Shown: positions 20,835 through 29,314 of the stretch, in pieces
How the letters are laid out: every line of letters begins with the position of its first letter
How positions within the stretch are numbered: position 1 is the stretch's first letter
Origin: Deltaproteobacteria bacterium
GTDB lineage: Bacteria; Desulfobacterota; Desulfomonilia; UBA1062
Reading direction: 5' to 3'
Length of the DNA stretch: 59,317 nucleotides
Assembly (NCBI GenBank): GCA_011046135.1
Contig: DSBG01000126.1
Span: 1-59,317 of the forward strand
Notes under the pieces: generated by a model
Seen by the model: the letters and a program-made list of their open reading frames with translations, nothing else
Told to the model about the DNA's origin: nothing
Databases searched by the model: none
Made by a program: the position numbers and the translations under genes

Positions 20835-21137
20835 CGGTTCCTTCCTTTCATCACGTTCAGGTATGGGTGCAGTATGGTTTCCCTGGATGCGCACTAACCA
20901 TGGTAGTGCAGTTAACACAAAATGTGCCAAAATATGCCTGGGAATTTACGAAACATCTACAAGTTTATTATCAGGCAATAACTGATACTATAAAACCATA
21001 CTCGTGTGATATTCGCACAGTAGCTTCAATGCAGGGGAAGGCGCTTTGGGCGATCAAAGGAAAACATTTTCCACTGTTTTAAGGAAAATATTTTCCCGGT
21101 CTCGGGAACATGCTCATCTCAGCTTGGAGTCTTCACG
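20835..21137. other. A/T-rich intergenic region upstream of HMG-CoA reductase
   Basis: About 300 bases between the HMG-CoA reductase start and the end of the minus-strand methyltransferase gene. Clearly richer in A and T than its surroundings from about 20910 to 21080. It holds the palindrome listed at 20969-20987. I could not settle on one promoter and found no RNA gene. Confidence 0.5.
20969..20987. promoter_or_regulatory. Palindrome, possible operator of the HMG-CoA reductase gene
   Basis: TATCAG and CTGATA form a perfect 6-bp inverted repeat with a 7-base spacer, about 135 bases upstream of the reductase start in A/T-rich DNA. The size and symmetry suit a dimeric repressor. No regulator gene is adjacent. 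Confidence 0.3.
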
Positions 21138-21785
21138 CTATTGGAGTTTCCTGCCACGGATGGAATAGTACCGTTCGTCACCAAACACCCTGAACGTTCG
21201 AACCTCCATGATCTCAAGTCCAAGCTGCCTCATCTGGGCAGCATAATCGTAGACGGGGTGGAATGCGTTCTGAGCCATGATATAAAACAGGGTGTCAGCG
21301 ATGTACCAGTAGATGTTCTGGAAAAGTCTCGAGACGGCACCACCTTTGGGAAGAGAGAAATCCCCCACCACCACGCTTCCTCCCGGCTTTGCGAGCTTAA
21401 CGAGGTGTCCGAGGATTTCGAACTCCAGTTCCGGAGGAAACACATTGAGAAAAAAGTTCCCGAAGACCATGTCATACTGGTCATGTTCCTCAAATGCCAG
21501 GATGTCCGAGTGGGCCTGCCTGATCTGGTGGGGGAAGGATCGTCCCTGAATCTTCCTGTTGAAAATATTCAGCATGGACTCGGAGAGGTCGACTACGGTC
21601 ACCTCTCCCGCTCTGTTGGCCGCTTCAATAGCATCTCTGCCCTGCCCCACCCCGGCAAAGAGGATCTTGTCGCCGGGTCTTATGTAGTCGTGCATGGCTA
21701 TCTTGCAACGGTCGATCTGGCCAAGGCTGAACACTGCGGCAAGAACATCATACAAAGGACCTATGATCCTGTAGCGGTCGTTCAT
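21138..21785 (-). CDS. Class I SAM-dependent methyltransferase
   Basis: 215 residues. SAM-binding motif ILFAGVGQGRDAIEAA, acidic end of strand 2 (VTVVDLSESMLNIF), and motif IV-like FGNFFLNVFPPELEFEILGHL. The pattern is of the UbiE/Methyltransf_11 class acting on small molecules or lipids. A hydrophobic patch (IYWYIADTLFYIMAQNAFHPVYDYA) near the C-terminus suggests a lipophilic substrate. ATG with ribosome site GAGGGG. Gene lies upstream of the HMG-CoA reductase group on the same strand, but 300 bases separate them. Confidence 0.75.
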   Translation of the reverse strand: MNDRYRIIGPLYDVLAAVFSLGQIDRCKIAMHDYIRPGDKILFAGVGQGRDAIEAANRAGEVTVVDLSESMLNIFNRKIQGRSFPHQIRQAHSDILAFEEHDQYDMVFGNFFLNVFPPELEFEILGHLVKLAKPGGSVVVGDFSLPKGGAVSRLFQNIYWYIADTLFYIMAQNAFHPVYDYAAQMRQLGLEIMEVRTFRVFGDERYYSIRGRKLQ

Positions 21786-22029
21786 GAAACACCCCTCAAT
21801 CGTTACTTCTCCATCATGAGCCGTCTCGGCTCTGTCATACCCGAAATGATACCTCTTGAAAAAATTCTTTGAGAGAATAGAGTGTTACCTCTGGCGAGTC
21901 AAGAACTTCTCTTGATGTGAGCAGGATGTCGGTCACGCACCAGACATTCATTTCGTGATTCGATCGATGGCGAAGCATGCAGCAGGCACTCCTGGAAAAA
22001 GGGCATCTCTCCTGAGGAAAGTAGCCGTC

Positions 22030-23310
22030 TCAATGATTCTGAATCAAGGAAATGCCGTTTCTGCGGGCAATTCTTTTCCAGAATGATCGAACCAGGGGAC
22101 TGCCCTGCTCTTTGATGCCAAGCATCTGTGCAAGCCAGCTCTTTTCCATCTGCTCCGTCTCCCGGAAGATCCCCTCTGAAAGCTCTTGGACCACTGGCTC
22201 GACACGCTCCCACCGGTATCCTGGTACTGGAATGCTGAACCGCTGCTCGAGATCGCTGATCTCGACGGCTATGGCACCAGAGACACGCGCATACCTCATG
22301 AGCACATTGATATGAAAGACCTCGTGCCGCCACCAGTAGGAATCATTGGAAAAAGAGGCACCCCCCTTCGCGAGATCGGCTGGCATGGATGAGGGCAGAC
22401 ACGGCTTGAAGGTGCTCAGACAAGGAGCTGAAGAACCGGTTATGAATATCCTGAATCGATTTTCCGGTTCGAGACACACGACCATGGATCCCGTTGTCTG
22501 TGATCTCCTGATGAGCGGTCCCCTGGCATGCATGCAGACATCCCTGTTGAACCCTGAATTCGGGAGAGGTGCGTGATGCTGCCTCAGCAGGGAAAATGCT
22601 TCCCTCTCGGAGAACTGACCTGAATGACCGGCGATGAAATCAAGGGCCGCCTTCCTTCTTGTCCTGCTGCCGGCAAAAAAAGTCATCACTCGGTCTTCGA
22701 ACCTTCCGACATCTCCATTTTTCTGGAGGGATGCTTCATCCCAGTCTCTGCCGAGCGTCATGCAATTGGATATGGCTGCATGGTTATAATACGACTTCAT
22801 GGCGTAGTCCCTGCCAATGGTTTCAAGCACAACGATTCGTTCCCGGTCAGCGATGAGAAACGAGTTCATGTAGTTGAACTTCCTGTCGCGGTACCCGCAG
22901 GGACCTGCCTGGCCGTACGTCCTGAGGAGGTCGATGATCACCTGAACCGCCTGATGCGCATCGACCGAACGTTCCAGGGCCAGGCGCAGGAGATCCATTC
23001 CGATCAGCCCGGGAAAGGGATCGTGCTTCCGGTTCGTGAAGAGCGCCTCATTGCCGATCACGACTCCGTGCTCATTCACCCCCATCTCGGCACCCCAGAT
23101 CCAGAACGGTTTCGAAAGGACCATGGCATGGGTTGTTCGAACCTGGGGGATGGCAATGTAGGTGCAGGCGAGCACATCACCATCGTTGTGCGTCTTTCGT
23201 GGAACCGATACAACACAGTGAGTTTCATCCGGTTCACGATCAGAGTTCTTTCCGAAAATGATTCCGCCCGTTCCCCGATGAAATGACCGCACAGCAAAGG
23301 TATCGCACAT
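22030..23310 (-). CDS. C69-type N-terminal-nucleophile hydrolase (dipeptidase/secernin family)
   Basis: 426 residues. Starts Met-Cys: Cys2 would become the N-terminal nucleophile after Met removal, the hallmark of peptidase family C69 (PepD, secernin) and related acyl transferases. Conserved stretches follow: IIFGKNSDREPDE, WIWGAEMGVNEHGVVIGNEALFT and NYMNSFLIADRERIVVLET. Ribosome site GGAGGGG just before the ATG. Probably a cytoplasmic dipeptidase or amidase; no signal peptide is seen. It is divergent from the AOR operon. Confidence 0.85.
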   Translation of the reverse strand: MCDTFAVRSFHRGTGGIIFGKNSDREPDETHCVVSVPRKTHNDGDVLACTYIAIPQVRTTHAMVLSKPFWIWGAEMGVNEHGVVIGNEALFTNRKHDPFPGLIGMDLLRLALERSVDAHQAVQVIIDLLRTYGQAGPCGYRDRKFNYMNSFLIADRERIVVLETIGRDYAMKSYYNHAAISNCMTLGRDWDEASLQKNGDVGRFEDRVMTFFAGSRTRRKAALDFIAGHSGQFSEREAFSLLRQHHAPLPNSGFNRDVCMHARGPLIRRSQTTGSMVVCLEPENRFRIFITGSSAPCLSTFKPCLPSSMPADLAKGGASFSNDSYWWRHEVFHINVLMRYARVSGAIAVEISDLEQRFSIPVPGYRWERVEPVVQELSEGIFRETEQMEKSWLAQMLGIKEQGSPLVRSFWKRIARRNGISLIQNH

Positions 23311-23483
23311 ATCCCCTCCCTGATACCATCGTCACGACTCAGCAGGAACCGCCCGCATGATATCCTCCTACCACTCTTTGCCCCTGTCTGGAAGCAGATC
23401 TGTGAATCTCTTCGAAAATGATCCGTCTCTTCCTCCACAGATCACTCAGGACGGGAAAATACAGAAATATTTTCCTCTTGCCT

Positions 23484-23511
23484 TTGATTTTTCAGTATGA
23501 TCTCTTATACT
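23484..23511 (+). promoter_or_regulatory. Likely promoter of the AOR operon
   Basis: TTGATT (23484-23489) and TATACT (23506-23511) with a 16-base spacer, 40 bases before the AOR start. The -10 is one base from consensus. It overlaps the 7-bp palindrome listed separately. Confidence 0.45.
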
Positions 23512-23513
23512 GA
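23492..23513. promoter_or_regulatory. Palindrome over the AOR -10 element, possible operator
   Basis: TCAGTAT and ATACTGA form a perfect 7-bp inverted repeat with an 8-base spacer; the right arm overlaps the proposed -10. A repressor bound here would block polymerase. Its half-site shares the TCAG core with the palindrome upstream of HMG-CoA reductase but is otherwise different. Confidence 0.4.
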
Positions 23514-23551
23514 TACTTTATCTGATGACTTTTTTGTGAAGGGAGGACTCT

Positions 23552-25411
23552 ATGGCGTCAGGATATGCAGGAAAGTTTCTCTTGGTTAACCTCACGGACA
23601 AGGCCTGTACTGATTTTTCAGTGGACGACCCGATCCTGAAGAAATTCATCGGGGGAAGTTGTCTCGGCGCAAAGCTCTTCCTTGACAGATATCCCGTGGA
23701 TGTCGATCCACTTGCTCCTGAGTGCCCCCTCATGATCATGACCGGACCCATGGTTGGCAGCGGCTTTCCCGGAACCTCGCGGTTCAGTATCTGCGCGAAG
23801 TCTCCTCAGACCGGTATCTGGGGAGAATCAGCCTGTGGCGGGACATTCGGCCCGGACCTGAAAAGAGCCGGGTATGACGGTATCGTCATCGAGGGAAAAG
23901 CCCCATCCCCGGTGTATCTCTCCATTACCGACGAAGGGCCGCAGATCATCGATGCATCAGAGTTCTGGGGGAAAGACATCTACGAGGTCACGAACATCTT
24001 CAAGGAGATGAACCCGTCCTTCAAGGTGCTCGCCATAGGACCAGCAGGAGAAAACCTGGTGAAGATCGCTGCCATCGGCAATGACAAGGGCCACTTCAGC
24101 GGAAGAACCGGCCTCGGTGCCACCATGGGGTCCAAGAACCTCAAGGCCATTGTGGTCAGGGGCAGCACAAAGATCGAGAAGGCACACGACGAAGGCTATC
24201 GGGAGGCGCAGAAGAGGGCCATACAGGAGGTCAAAGACTCGGCCCTCGCAGAGGGTCTCCACATGATGGGATCAGATGCCAACATGGATCTCGGCATGAT
24301 TACCGGTGATGTTCCGGTCAAGAACTGGACCGTGGGAGAAGACTTCCTCCTGTCTTCGAGCCTGAGCGGCCCCACCATGCGCGAGACATACCTCACAAAG
24401 GCCCACGCCTGTTCGAACTGCCCGGTTGCGTGCAAGCGCATCGTCAAGGTCGACGAAGGTCCGTTCAAAACCGACGAGGGGCCGGGTCCTGAATACGAGA
24501 CCTGCGGCACCTTCGGCACCATGCTCATGAACCCCGACCTGGCTGGGGTCATCAAGGCCAACGAATGGTGCAACAAATTCGGAATGGACACGATCAGCTG
24601 CGGATCCGCCATCGCCTTGGCCATGGAGCTCTACGAGAAGGGAACGCTGAGCAAAGATGAGGTCGACGGACTGGACCTCTCCTGGGGGAACATGGATGCC
24701 GTCATGGAACTCATCAGGAAGATCGCCTATCGCGAAGGCTTCGGCGACGTTCTGGCTGACGGGAGTCTCAAGGCCGCACAGAAAATTGGCAGAGATGCCA
24801 TGGATGCCGTGGTGCACGTCAAGGGACTGGAGGCACCGATGCACGACCCCCGGGGATTTCACGGCATGGGGCTCGCCTACATGATGTCCAACAGGGGAGC
24901 CTGCCACCTCCAGCATGCAGTGCTCGCAACGGAACAGGGGATGGCCTCCTGGCCGCAGCTCTTCGACATGAAGGACGACTACCAGGGCACCACGAGCGAG
25001 GGAAAGGCTGCGCTTGTCTTCAACTCGGAAAATTACGGCATCCTCTTCAACTCGCTGGCCATCTGTCACTATGTGGCCTACATCATCAAACCAGAGACCA
25101 TTCTTGATGCATTCAACGCCATTACCGGGTGGAACCTCGGGTTTGATGAACTCCTTCAGGCCGGCATGAGAGACTGGACCATCAAGCGTGGATTCAACAA
25201 CCTGCTGGGGATCACCTCCAAGGACGACAAGCTCCCCAAGAGGATCATGACCGCTCACACAGAAGGCGGGGCCGCTGGTTCCATCCCCGATGAGAAGCTC
25301 CTCCTGAAGGAGTATTACGCTCTCCGCGGGCTGGACGAACGGGGCTACCCCCTGCAGGAAAAACTTGAAGACCTTGGCCTTGATGATCTCAAGACAAGGC
25401 TGTACCGGTGA
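23552..25411 (+). CDS. Aldehyde:ferredoxin oxidoreductase (tungsten AOR)
   Basis: 619 residues, full length for AOR, a tungstopterin, [4Fe-4S] enzyme oxidising aldehydes to acids (or reducing acids with low-potential ferredoxin). Visible: GGSCLGAKLF near the start, the pterin-binding GRTGLGATMGSKNLKAIVVRG, the cluster ligands CSNCPVAC near 288-295 and a fourth Cys near 505 in SLAICHY, and a C-terminal DEKLLLKEYYALRGLDERGYP. Ribosome site GGGAGGACT. First gene of an operon with two SCP2-like proteins and an alcohol dehydrogenase. Confidence 0.96.
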   Translation: MASGYAGKFLLVNLTDKACTDFSVDDPILKKFIGGSCLGAKLFLDRYPVDVDPLAPECPLMIMTGPMVGSGFPGTSRFSICAKSPQTGIWGESACGGTFGPDLKRAGYDGIVIEGKAPSPVYLSITDEGPQIIDASEFWGKDIYEVTNIFKEMNPSFKVLAIGPAGENLVKIAAIGNDKGHFSGRTGLGATMGSKNLKAIVVRGSTKIEKAHDEGYREAQKRAIQEVKDSALAEGLHMMGSDANMDLGMITGDVPVKNWTVGEDFLLSSSLSGPTMRETYLTKAHACSNCPVACKRIVKVDEGPFKTDEGPGPEYETCGTFGTMLMNPDLAGVIKANEWCNKFGMDTISCGSAIALAMELYEKGTLSKDEVDGLDLSWGNMDAVMELIRKIAYREGFGDVLADGSLKAAQKIGRDAMDAVVHVKGLEAPMHDPRGFHGMGLAYMMSNRGACHLQHAVLATEQGMASWPQLFDMKDDYQGTTSEGKAALVFNSENYGILFNSLAICHYVAYIIKPETILDAFNAITGWNLGFDELLQAGMRDWTIKRGFNNLLGITSKDDKLPKRIMTAHTEGGAAGSIPDEKLLLKEYYALRGLDERGYPLQEKLEDLGLDDLKTRLYR

Positions 25412-25449
25412 GATACCAATAAAATTCGTGGTGAAGGGAGGGAATCAAC

Positions 25450-25875
25450 ATGGCAAAGTTCAAGGCAATGACTCAGGAATGGCTCGATGCGTACAAGGCG
25501 GCTATCGAAGCTGATCCGGAGTACAAACCCATGGCCAAGGACTGGGAGGGCAGCGTTGCCCTTGTCTGCAATCCGGACCCATCCAAGGGTGTTCCTGAGA
25601 CGATCTACATCTTCATGGACTACTGGCATGGGGATGTGGGAGAGTTTCTCGTGTGCGACAAGGCAAAGGCCGAAAGCGCCACGTTCGTCATGACAGGAGA
25701 CTATTCCCGCTGGAAGCAGGTGGCTCTCAAGGAACTCGATTCCACCAAAGCCCTCCTGCAGGGCAAGCTGAAGATGAGGGGTGACCTCCCCTACGTAGTG
25801 AGAAATATCAAGACCGTCAACAAGGTGATCGACATCCTGGGAAACGTCGATACCCTCTGGCCGGATGAAATGTAG
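25450..25875 (+). CDS. SCP2-like sterol-carrier domain protein
   Basis: 141 residues. Matches the layout of free-standing bacterial SCP2 (sterol carrier protein 2) domains: a first helix, a five-strand sheet (SVALVCNPDPS, TIYIFMDYWHGDVGEFLVC, ATFVMTGDYSRW), then ALLQGKLKMRGDLPYVVRNIKTVNKVIDIL, the G-K-L/I-x-x-x-G helix region. The fold has a hydrophobic tunnel for acyl chains or acyl-CoA. It is 38 bases after AOR with ribosome site GAAGGGAGGG. A role in presenting a hydrophobic aldehyde or acid to AOR is inference. Confidence 0.8.
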   Translation: MAKFKAMTQEWLDAYKAAIEADPEYKPMAKDWEGSVALVCNPDPSKGVPETIYIFMDYWHGDVGEFLVCDKAKAESATFVMTGDYSRWKQVALKELDSTKALLQGKLKMRGDLPYVVRNIKTVNKVIDILGNVDTLWPDEM

Positions 25876-25883
25876 CGTGTCAT

Positions 25884-25920
25884 GACGGGGGCGAATGCCT
25901 GAAGGGGTATCGCCCCCGTC
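25884..25920 (+). other. Strong hairpin between the SCP2-like and alcohol dehydrogenase genes
   Basis: A perfect 11-bp stem (25884-25894 with 25910-25920, GACGGGGGCGA and its complement) encloses a 15-base loop. No T tract follows (TGTTAG), so it is more likely an mRNA-stabilising or processing element than a terminator, or a leaky attenuator. Confidence 0.7.
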
Positions 25921-25997
25921 TGTTAGAGTTCATCTGCTCCTTCAGGGGAACAGCCCTTTCCAGGTTACTCCCCTGTGGAGGGGAAAAGGAGAATGCA

Positions 25998-27161
25998 ATG
26001 GGTTACGATTCAGATCTTTCCTTCAACTATTTTGGACCTACCAAGATCATCTTCGGAGTGGACTCATCCAAGGATGTCGAGATCGAAATGTCCTCTCTCG
26101 GCGGCACCAAGGCCATTGTGGTGACCGACAAGGGGATCATCGATGCAGGCCTCCTCGAGCACATCAAGGCGGCACTCGGAAACAAGTGCGTGGGGATCTA
26201 CAGCGATATCCCCCAGGACACCGGTGTCGAGGTAGTCGATGCCGGGGCTGAATATGCGAGAAAACAGGGTGCTGACATCGTCATCAGTGTCGGTGGCGGC
26301 AGCGTCATAGATACGGCAAAATGCATGTGCATCCTCCTCACCGAGGGGGGAAAGCTCAGAGACTTCAACGGGATACAGCTGCTCACGCGTCCCCAGATTC
26401 CGCACCTCGTCATTCCAACCACCGCCGGAACCGGCAGCGAAGTTACTACCGCTGCAGTCATCATGGACAAGGAAATGGGACAGAAGAGGCTCCTGGTGGA
26501 GAACCACAATGTTCCCCGTCTCGCCATCCTGGATCCCAAGATGACGGCGAAACTCCCCAAGCTCCTGACCGCCGGCACAGGCATGGATGCCATGACCCAC
26601 GCGGTGGAGGCTCTGCACAGCATTCAGCATGAACCTATCACCGATGGTCTCGCCGTCCATGCCATCAGACTCCTGGCACGCCATCTCCCCACCTGCATCG
26701 AGAACGGTTCTGACCTCGTTGCCAGGGGCCAGGTGCAGATCGCAGCGACACTTGCCGGATGGGCGTTCGGCAATGCTCTGGTGGGCATCGTCCATGCCAT
26801 GGCACATTCCATCGGTGCAATAGCCCATGTCCCTCACGGTCTCGCCAATGGCATTCTCCTGGCTGAGTGCATGCAGTTCAACATCGAGAGCTGCCCGGAA
26901 TCGTACGCACTCGTCGCAGAGGCCTTTGGTGTACGGGAGAGGGGAATGGACGACATGGCAGCTGCCGAGGCGGCAGTTGAGTCCATGAGAGCGTTCACGA
27001 AAACGATCCAGCTTCCCCAGAGGCTCTCGGAAGTCAACGTCAAGGAAGCAGACATCGAAAAAGCGGCCGAACTTGCACTGGGCGACGGGTCCATCGTGAA
27101 CAATCCGCGGTTCATCCTTGATTCATCAGAGGTGTTAGGTATCTTCAAGAACGTGCTATGA
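25998..27161 (+). CDS. Iron-containing alcohol dehydrogenase
   Basis: 387 residues. NAD(P)-binding GGGSVIDTAK and the metal site of group III dehydrogenases (GMDAMTHAVEALHS plus two histidines in AHSIGAIAHVPHGLANGILL). Interconverts an alcohol and an aldehyde. Beside AOR this gives an alcohol-aldehyde-acid sequence of oxidations. Ribosome site GGAGAATGCAATG just before the ATG. A 7-bp hairpin follows at 27167-27199. Confidence 0.93.
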   Translation: MGYDSDLSFNYFGPTKIIFGVDSSKDVEIEMSSLGGTKAIVVTDKGIIDAGLLEHIKAALGNKCVGIYSDIPQDTGVEVVDAGAEYARKQGADIVISVGGGSVIDTAKCMCILLTEGGKLRDFNGIQLLTRPQIPHLVIPTTAGTGSEVTTAAVIMDKEMGQKRLLVENHNVPRLAILDPKMTAKLPKLLTAGTGMDAMTHAVEALHSIQHEPITDGLAVHAIRLLARHLPTCIENGSDLVARGQVQIAATLAGWAFGNALVGIVHAMAHSIGAIAHVPHGLANGILLAECMQFNIESCPESYALVAEAFGVRERGMDDMAAAEAAVESMRAFTKTIQLPQRLSEVNVKEADIEKAAELALGDGSIVNNPRFILDSSEVLGIFKNVL

Positions 27162-27166
27162 TCACT

Positions 27167-27199
27167 CCTGGCAGGGGGACGGCGCTCCCTCATGCCAGG
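27167..27199 (+). other. Hairpin between the alcohol dehydrogenase and second SCP2-like genes
   Basis: CCTGGCA (27167-27173) pairs with TGCCAGG (27193-27199), with an inner G-rich to C-rich pairing (GGGGA and TCCCT). No T run follows, so as in the preceding gap it looks like an mRNA-processing or stability element. Confidence 0.55.
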
Positions 27200-27236
27200 T
27201 CATGATACCGTGGACGAGTACAAGAGGAGGACTACC

Positions 27237-27656
27237 ATGGCAGGCGAATTTATTGAAAACCAGGCGGATGAGGTTCCGTTCTCATACGTGATCGCAGAGC
27301 TTCTCGCCTCGAACCTTGACCAGAACCCTCACAAGATGAGGACCTTTCAGAAGATCTACGGGGTCGTTGCCATCGATCTCCCGGACATCGAGGCGGCCGT
27401 CACCCTCATCTTCTCAGGGGGGAAGCTGAAAATCCTGAAAGGGATCGTGGGCAAGCCCGACCTGATCATCAGGACAGAGTCGGACAAGGTGATCGGACTC
27501 AACAGCATCTCCGTCAAGTTCGGACTGCCCTACTACTTCGATGAAGCCGGCCTCACGGTTTTAAAGCAGCTGGCCCGGGGAGAAATCAAGATTGAGGGCA
27601 TGCTTGCGCACCCCATCATCCTGACGAGGCTGACCAAAATCATGTCGGTGATGTAG
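27237..27656 (+). CDS. Second SCP2-like sterol-carrier domain protein
   Basis: 139 residues from the ATG at 27237, preceded by GAGGAGG. SCP2-like pattern: FQKIYGVVAIDLPDIEAAVTLIFSGGKLKIL, GKPDLIIRTESDKVIGL, then LARGEIKIEGMLAHPIILTRLTKIM. Different in detail from the one at 25450, so not a recent duplicate. Last gene of the AOR group. Ligand unknown; SCP2 domains bind lipids or acyl-CoA. Confidence 0.75.
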   Translation: MAGEFIENQADEVPFSYVIAELLASNLDQNPHKMRTFQKIYGVVAIDLPDIEAAVTLIFSGGKLKILKGIVGKPDLIIRTESDKVIGLNSISVKFGLPYYFDEAGLTVLKQLARGEIKIEGMLAHPIILTRLTKIMSVM

Positions 27657-27716
27657 CCCCAACCAGCGACCCGGCAATACCGAGGGCACCGCTACATCCG
27701 AGTGAACAGCTCAGTC

Positions 27717-28550
27717 TTATTGAGAAGATGCAGAAGTACTGCGTCCAGAAGATATGCGCATCTCTACGTCCCGTTCGAGGATCGCTGCCCAGGCCTTCGC
27801 CATGGTGGAGTACCCGTGAGCATTGAGGTGCAGCCTGTCGTCCAGCCAGATATTTTTTTCATCGTGAAGCAGTGCATAAAAATCAGGCCCCCTGCGCACC
27901 AGGGATGGGTACGATTCCCAGATCTCCTCAATTCTCTCATTGATCATTCGGGTATATTCTTTGAGCCGTTCCTGCGCCCTTCTGCATGAGAACAAGATCC
28001 TGTCGAGGCCGAGGAACTGAAGCCCGCCAGGATAGCTGTTGGGGGGAATCTTGGCGAGATAAATCACCATCTTTTTCTCTGAGAGGTTGATCAACGTCGA
28101 AATGATGTTTTCCCGGGAAGTCAGGAACTCATTGTCTTCATATCCCGTTATTCCTCCCATGAGGCCGGCGATCCAGTCGGGCACCACGGAGTAATTCACG
28201 TCGTTCGTACCGATCATCATGAGGCAGATCCTGATATCCTTTGGAGAAGCCATGATCGCATCGAGGGGATATCCATTGAGCGGGAAGTCCTTCACTCCCT
28301 TCTTCTGCCATGATCTGCCCGCTGTCCAGTCAAGCGAGGTCGCCCCTCCCCTGCCGAGATTCAGCACGAGCGATGCATCTCCGCACAGCACCTCTCCCAG
28401 CATGTAGGGGTATGAAGTCTTAAGGAGCGTCCATGTGAGCGCATCCGCATACGGGGCGAATTCCGTTATTCCCGGCTGCGACCCCGCCGTGAGCGAGTCG
28501 CCGATGGCGATGATCTGGCCCGGTTCTGTTATGGGAATTTTCTTTTCCAT
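27717..28550 (-). CDS. SGNH/GDSL-family hydrolase
   Basis: 277 residues. Block I IAIGDSLTAGS with the catalytic Ser, Gly block (NLGRGGATS), block III GTNDVNY with the oxyanion Asn, and a C-terminal DDRLHLNAHGYSTMAKAW carrying the Asp-x-x-His pair. No signal peptide is obvious. It hydrolyses an ester or a polysaccharide acyl group. It starts five bases after the amino acid transporter ATPase gene, so it belongs to that transcript; why is unclear. Confidence 0.88.
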   Translation of the reverse strand: MEKKIPITEPGQIIAIGDSLTAGSQPGITEFAPYADALTWTLLKTSYPYMLGEVLCGDASLVLNLGRGGATSLDWTAGRSWQKKGVKDFPLNGYPLDAIMASPKDIRICLMMIGTNDVNYSVVPDWIAGLMGGITGYEDNEFLTSRENIISTLINLSEKKMVIYLAKIPPNSYPGGLQFLGLDRILFSCRRAQERLKEYTRMINERIEEIWESYPSLVRRGPDFYALLHDEKNIWLDDRLHLNAHGYSTMAKAWAAILERDVEMRISSGRSTSASSQ

Positions 28551-28555
28551 GAGCC

Positions 28556-29314
28556 TCAGAGCACCTTGTCGAGAAATGCCTTGACCCGGGGGTTTTCCAT
28601 CTGGGAAGAAAACACATCCAGGGGTGTTCCCTCAAAGATGAACCGCCCGTTGTCCATGAAGATGACCCGATCCGCCATCTCACGGGCAAACCCCATCTGG
28701 TGAGTGACGATCACCATGGTCATTCCCTCCTGGGCAAGGGACTTGATCGTGCTGAACACCTCTCCCACCAGTTCAGGGTCGAGTGCAGAGGTGGGCTCGT
28801 CGAAGAGCATGAGGCGGGGACGCATCGCCAGGGCCCTGGCAATCGCCACGCGCTGTTTCTGACCGCCTGAGAGAAATGCAGGGTACACATCTTTTTTGTC
28901 CAGGAGACCGACCTTTCCCAGCAGGTCCAGTGCGGTCTTTCGGGCATCCTCCCGGGATTCTTTCTTCACCGTTATGGGGCCTTCCATCACGTTGTTCAGC
29001 GCCGTCATGTGCGGAAACAGGTGAAAGTGCTGAAACACCATGCCGATCTCGCTTCTGAGTTTGCAGATCACGTCGGGCTTTTCCATGACGAGTCTGCCCT
29101 TCCTGTCCCGGCGGTATCCGGCCTCACGACCATCGATAAGAATCGTCCCGTCGTCGATCTTTTCCAGGAAATTCACCATGCGCAGCAGCGTGGTCTTGCC
29201 CGAACCGGAGGGTCCTATGATGACCGTCCTCTGACCACCGGTGATGCTGAGATCCACATGGTCGACGGCCACCAGGCTTCCGTAGTTCTTGACAACACCC
29301 GTCAGTTCGATCAT
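28556..29314 (-). CDS. Polar amino acid ABC transporter ATPase (GlnQ type)
   Basis: 252 residues. Walker [11 protein letters not shown]-loop [21 protein letters not shown], signature [16 protein letters not shown], Walker [13 protein letters not shown] and the H-loop His in [15 protein letters not shown]. This is the glutamine/histidine class of ATPases. The ATG overlaps the permease stop codon (ATGA). Confidence 0.95.
   Translation of the reverse strand: MIELTGVVKNYGSLVAVDHVDLSITGGQRTVIIGPSGSGKTTLLRMVNFLEKIDDGTILIDGREAGYRRDRKGRLVMEKPDVICKLRSEIGMVFQHFHLFPHMTALNNVMEGPITVKKESREDARKTALDLLGKVGLLDKKDVYPAFLSGGQKQRVAIARALAMRPRLMLFDEPTSALDPELVGEVFSTIKSLAQEGMTMVIVTHQMGFAREMADRVIFMDNGRFIFEGTPLDVFSSQMENPRVKAFLDKVL

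Noticed and set aside
19569-20897. 442-codon plus-strand frame over HMG-CoA reductase
   Set aside because: Antisense shadow; the minus-strand reductase has all catalytic motifs.
24272-25258. 328-codon minus-strand frame over AOR
   Set aside because: Antisense shadow of a well-supported AOR gene.
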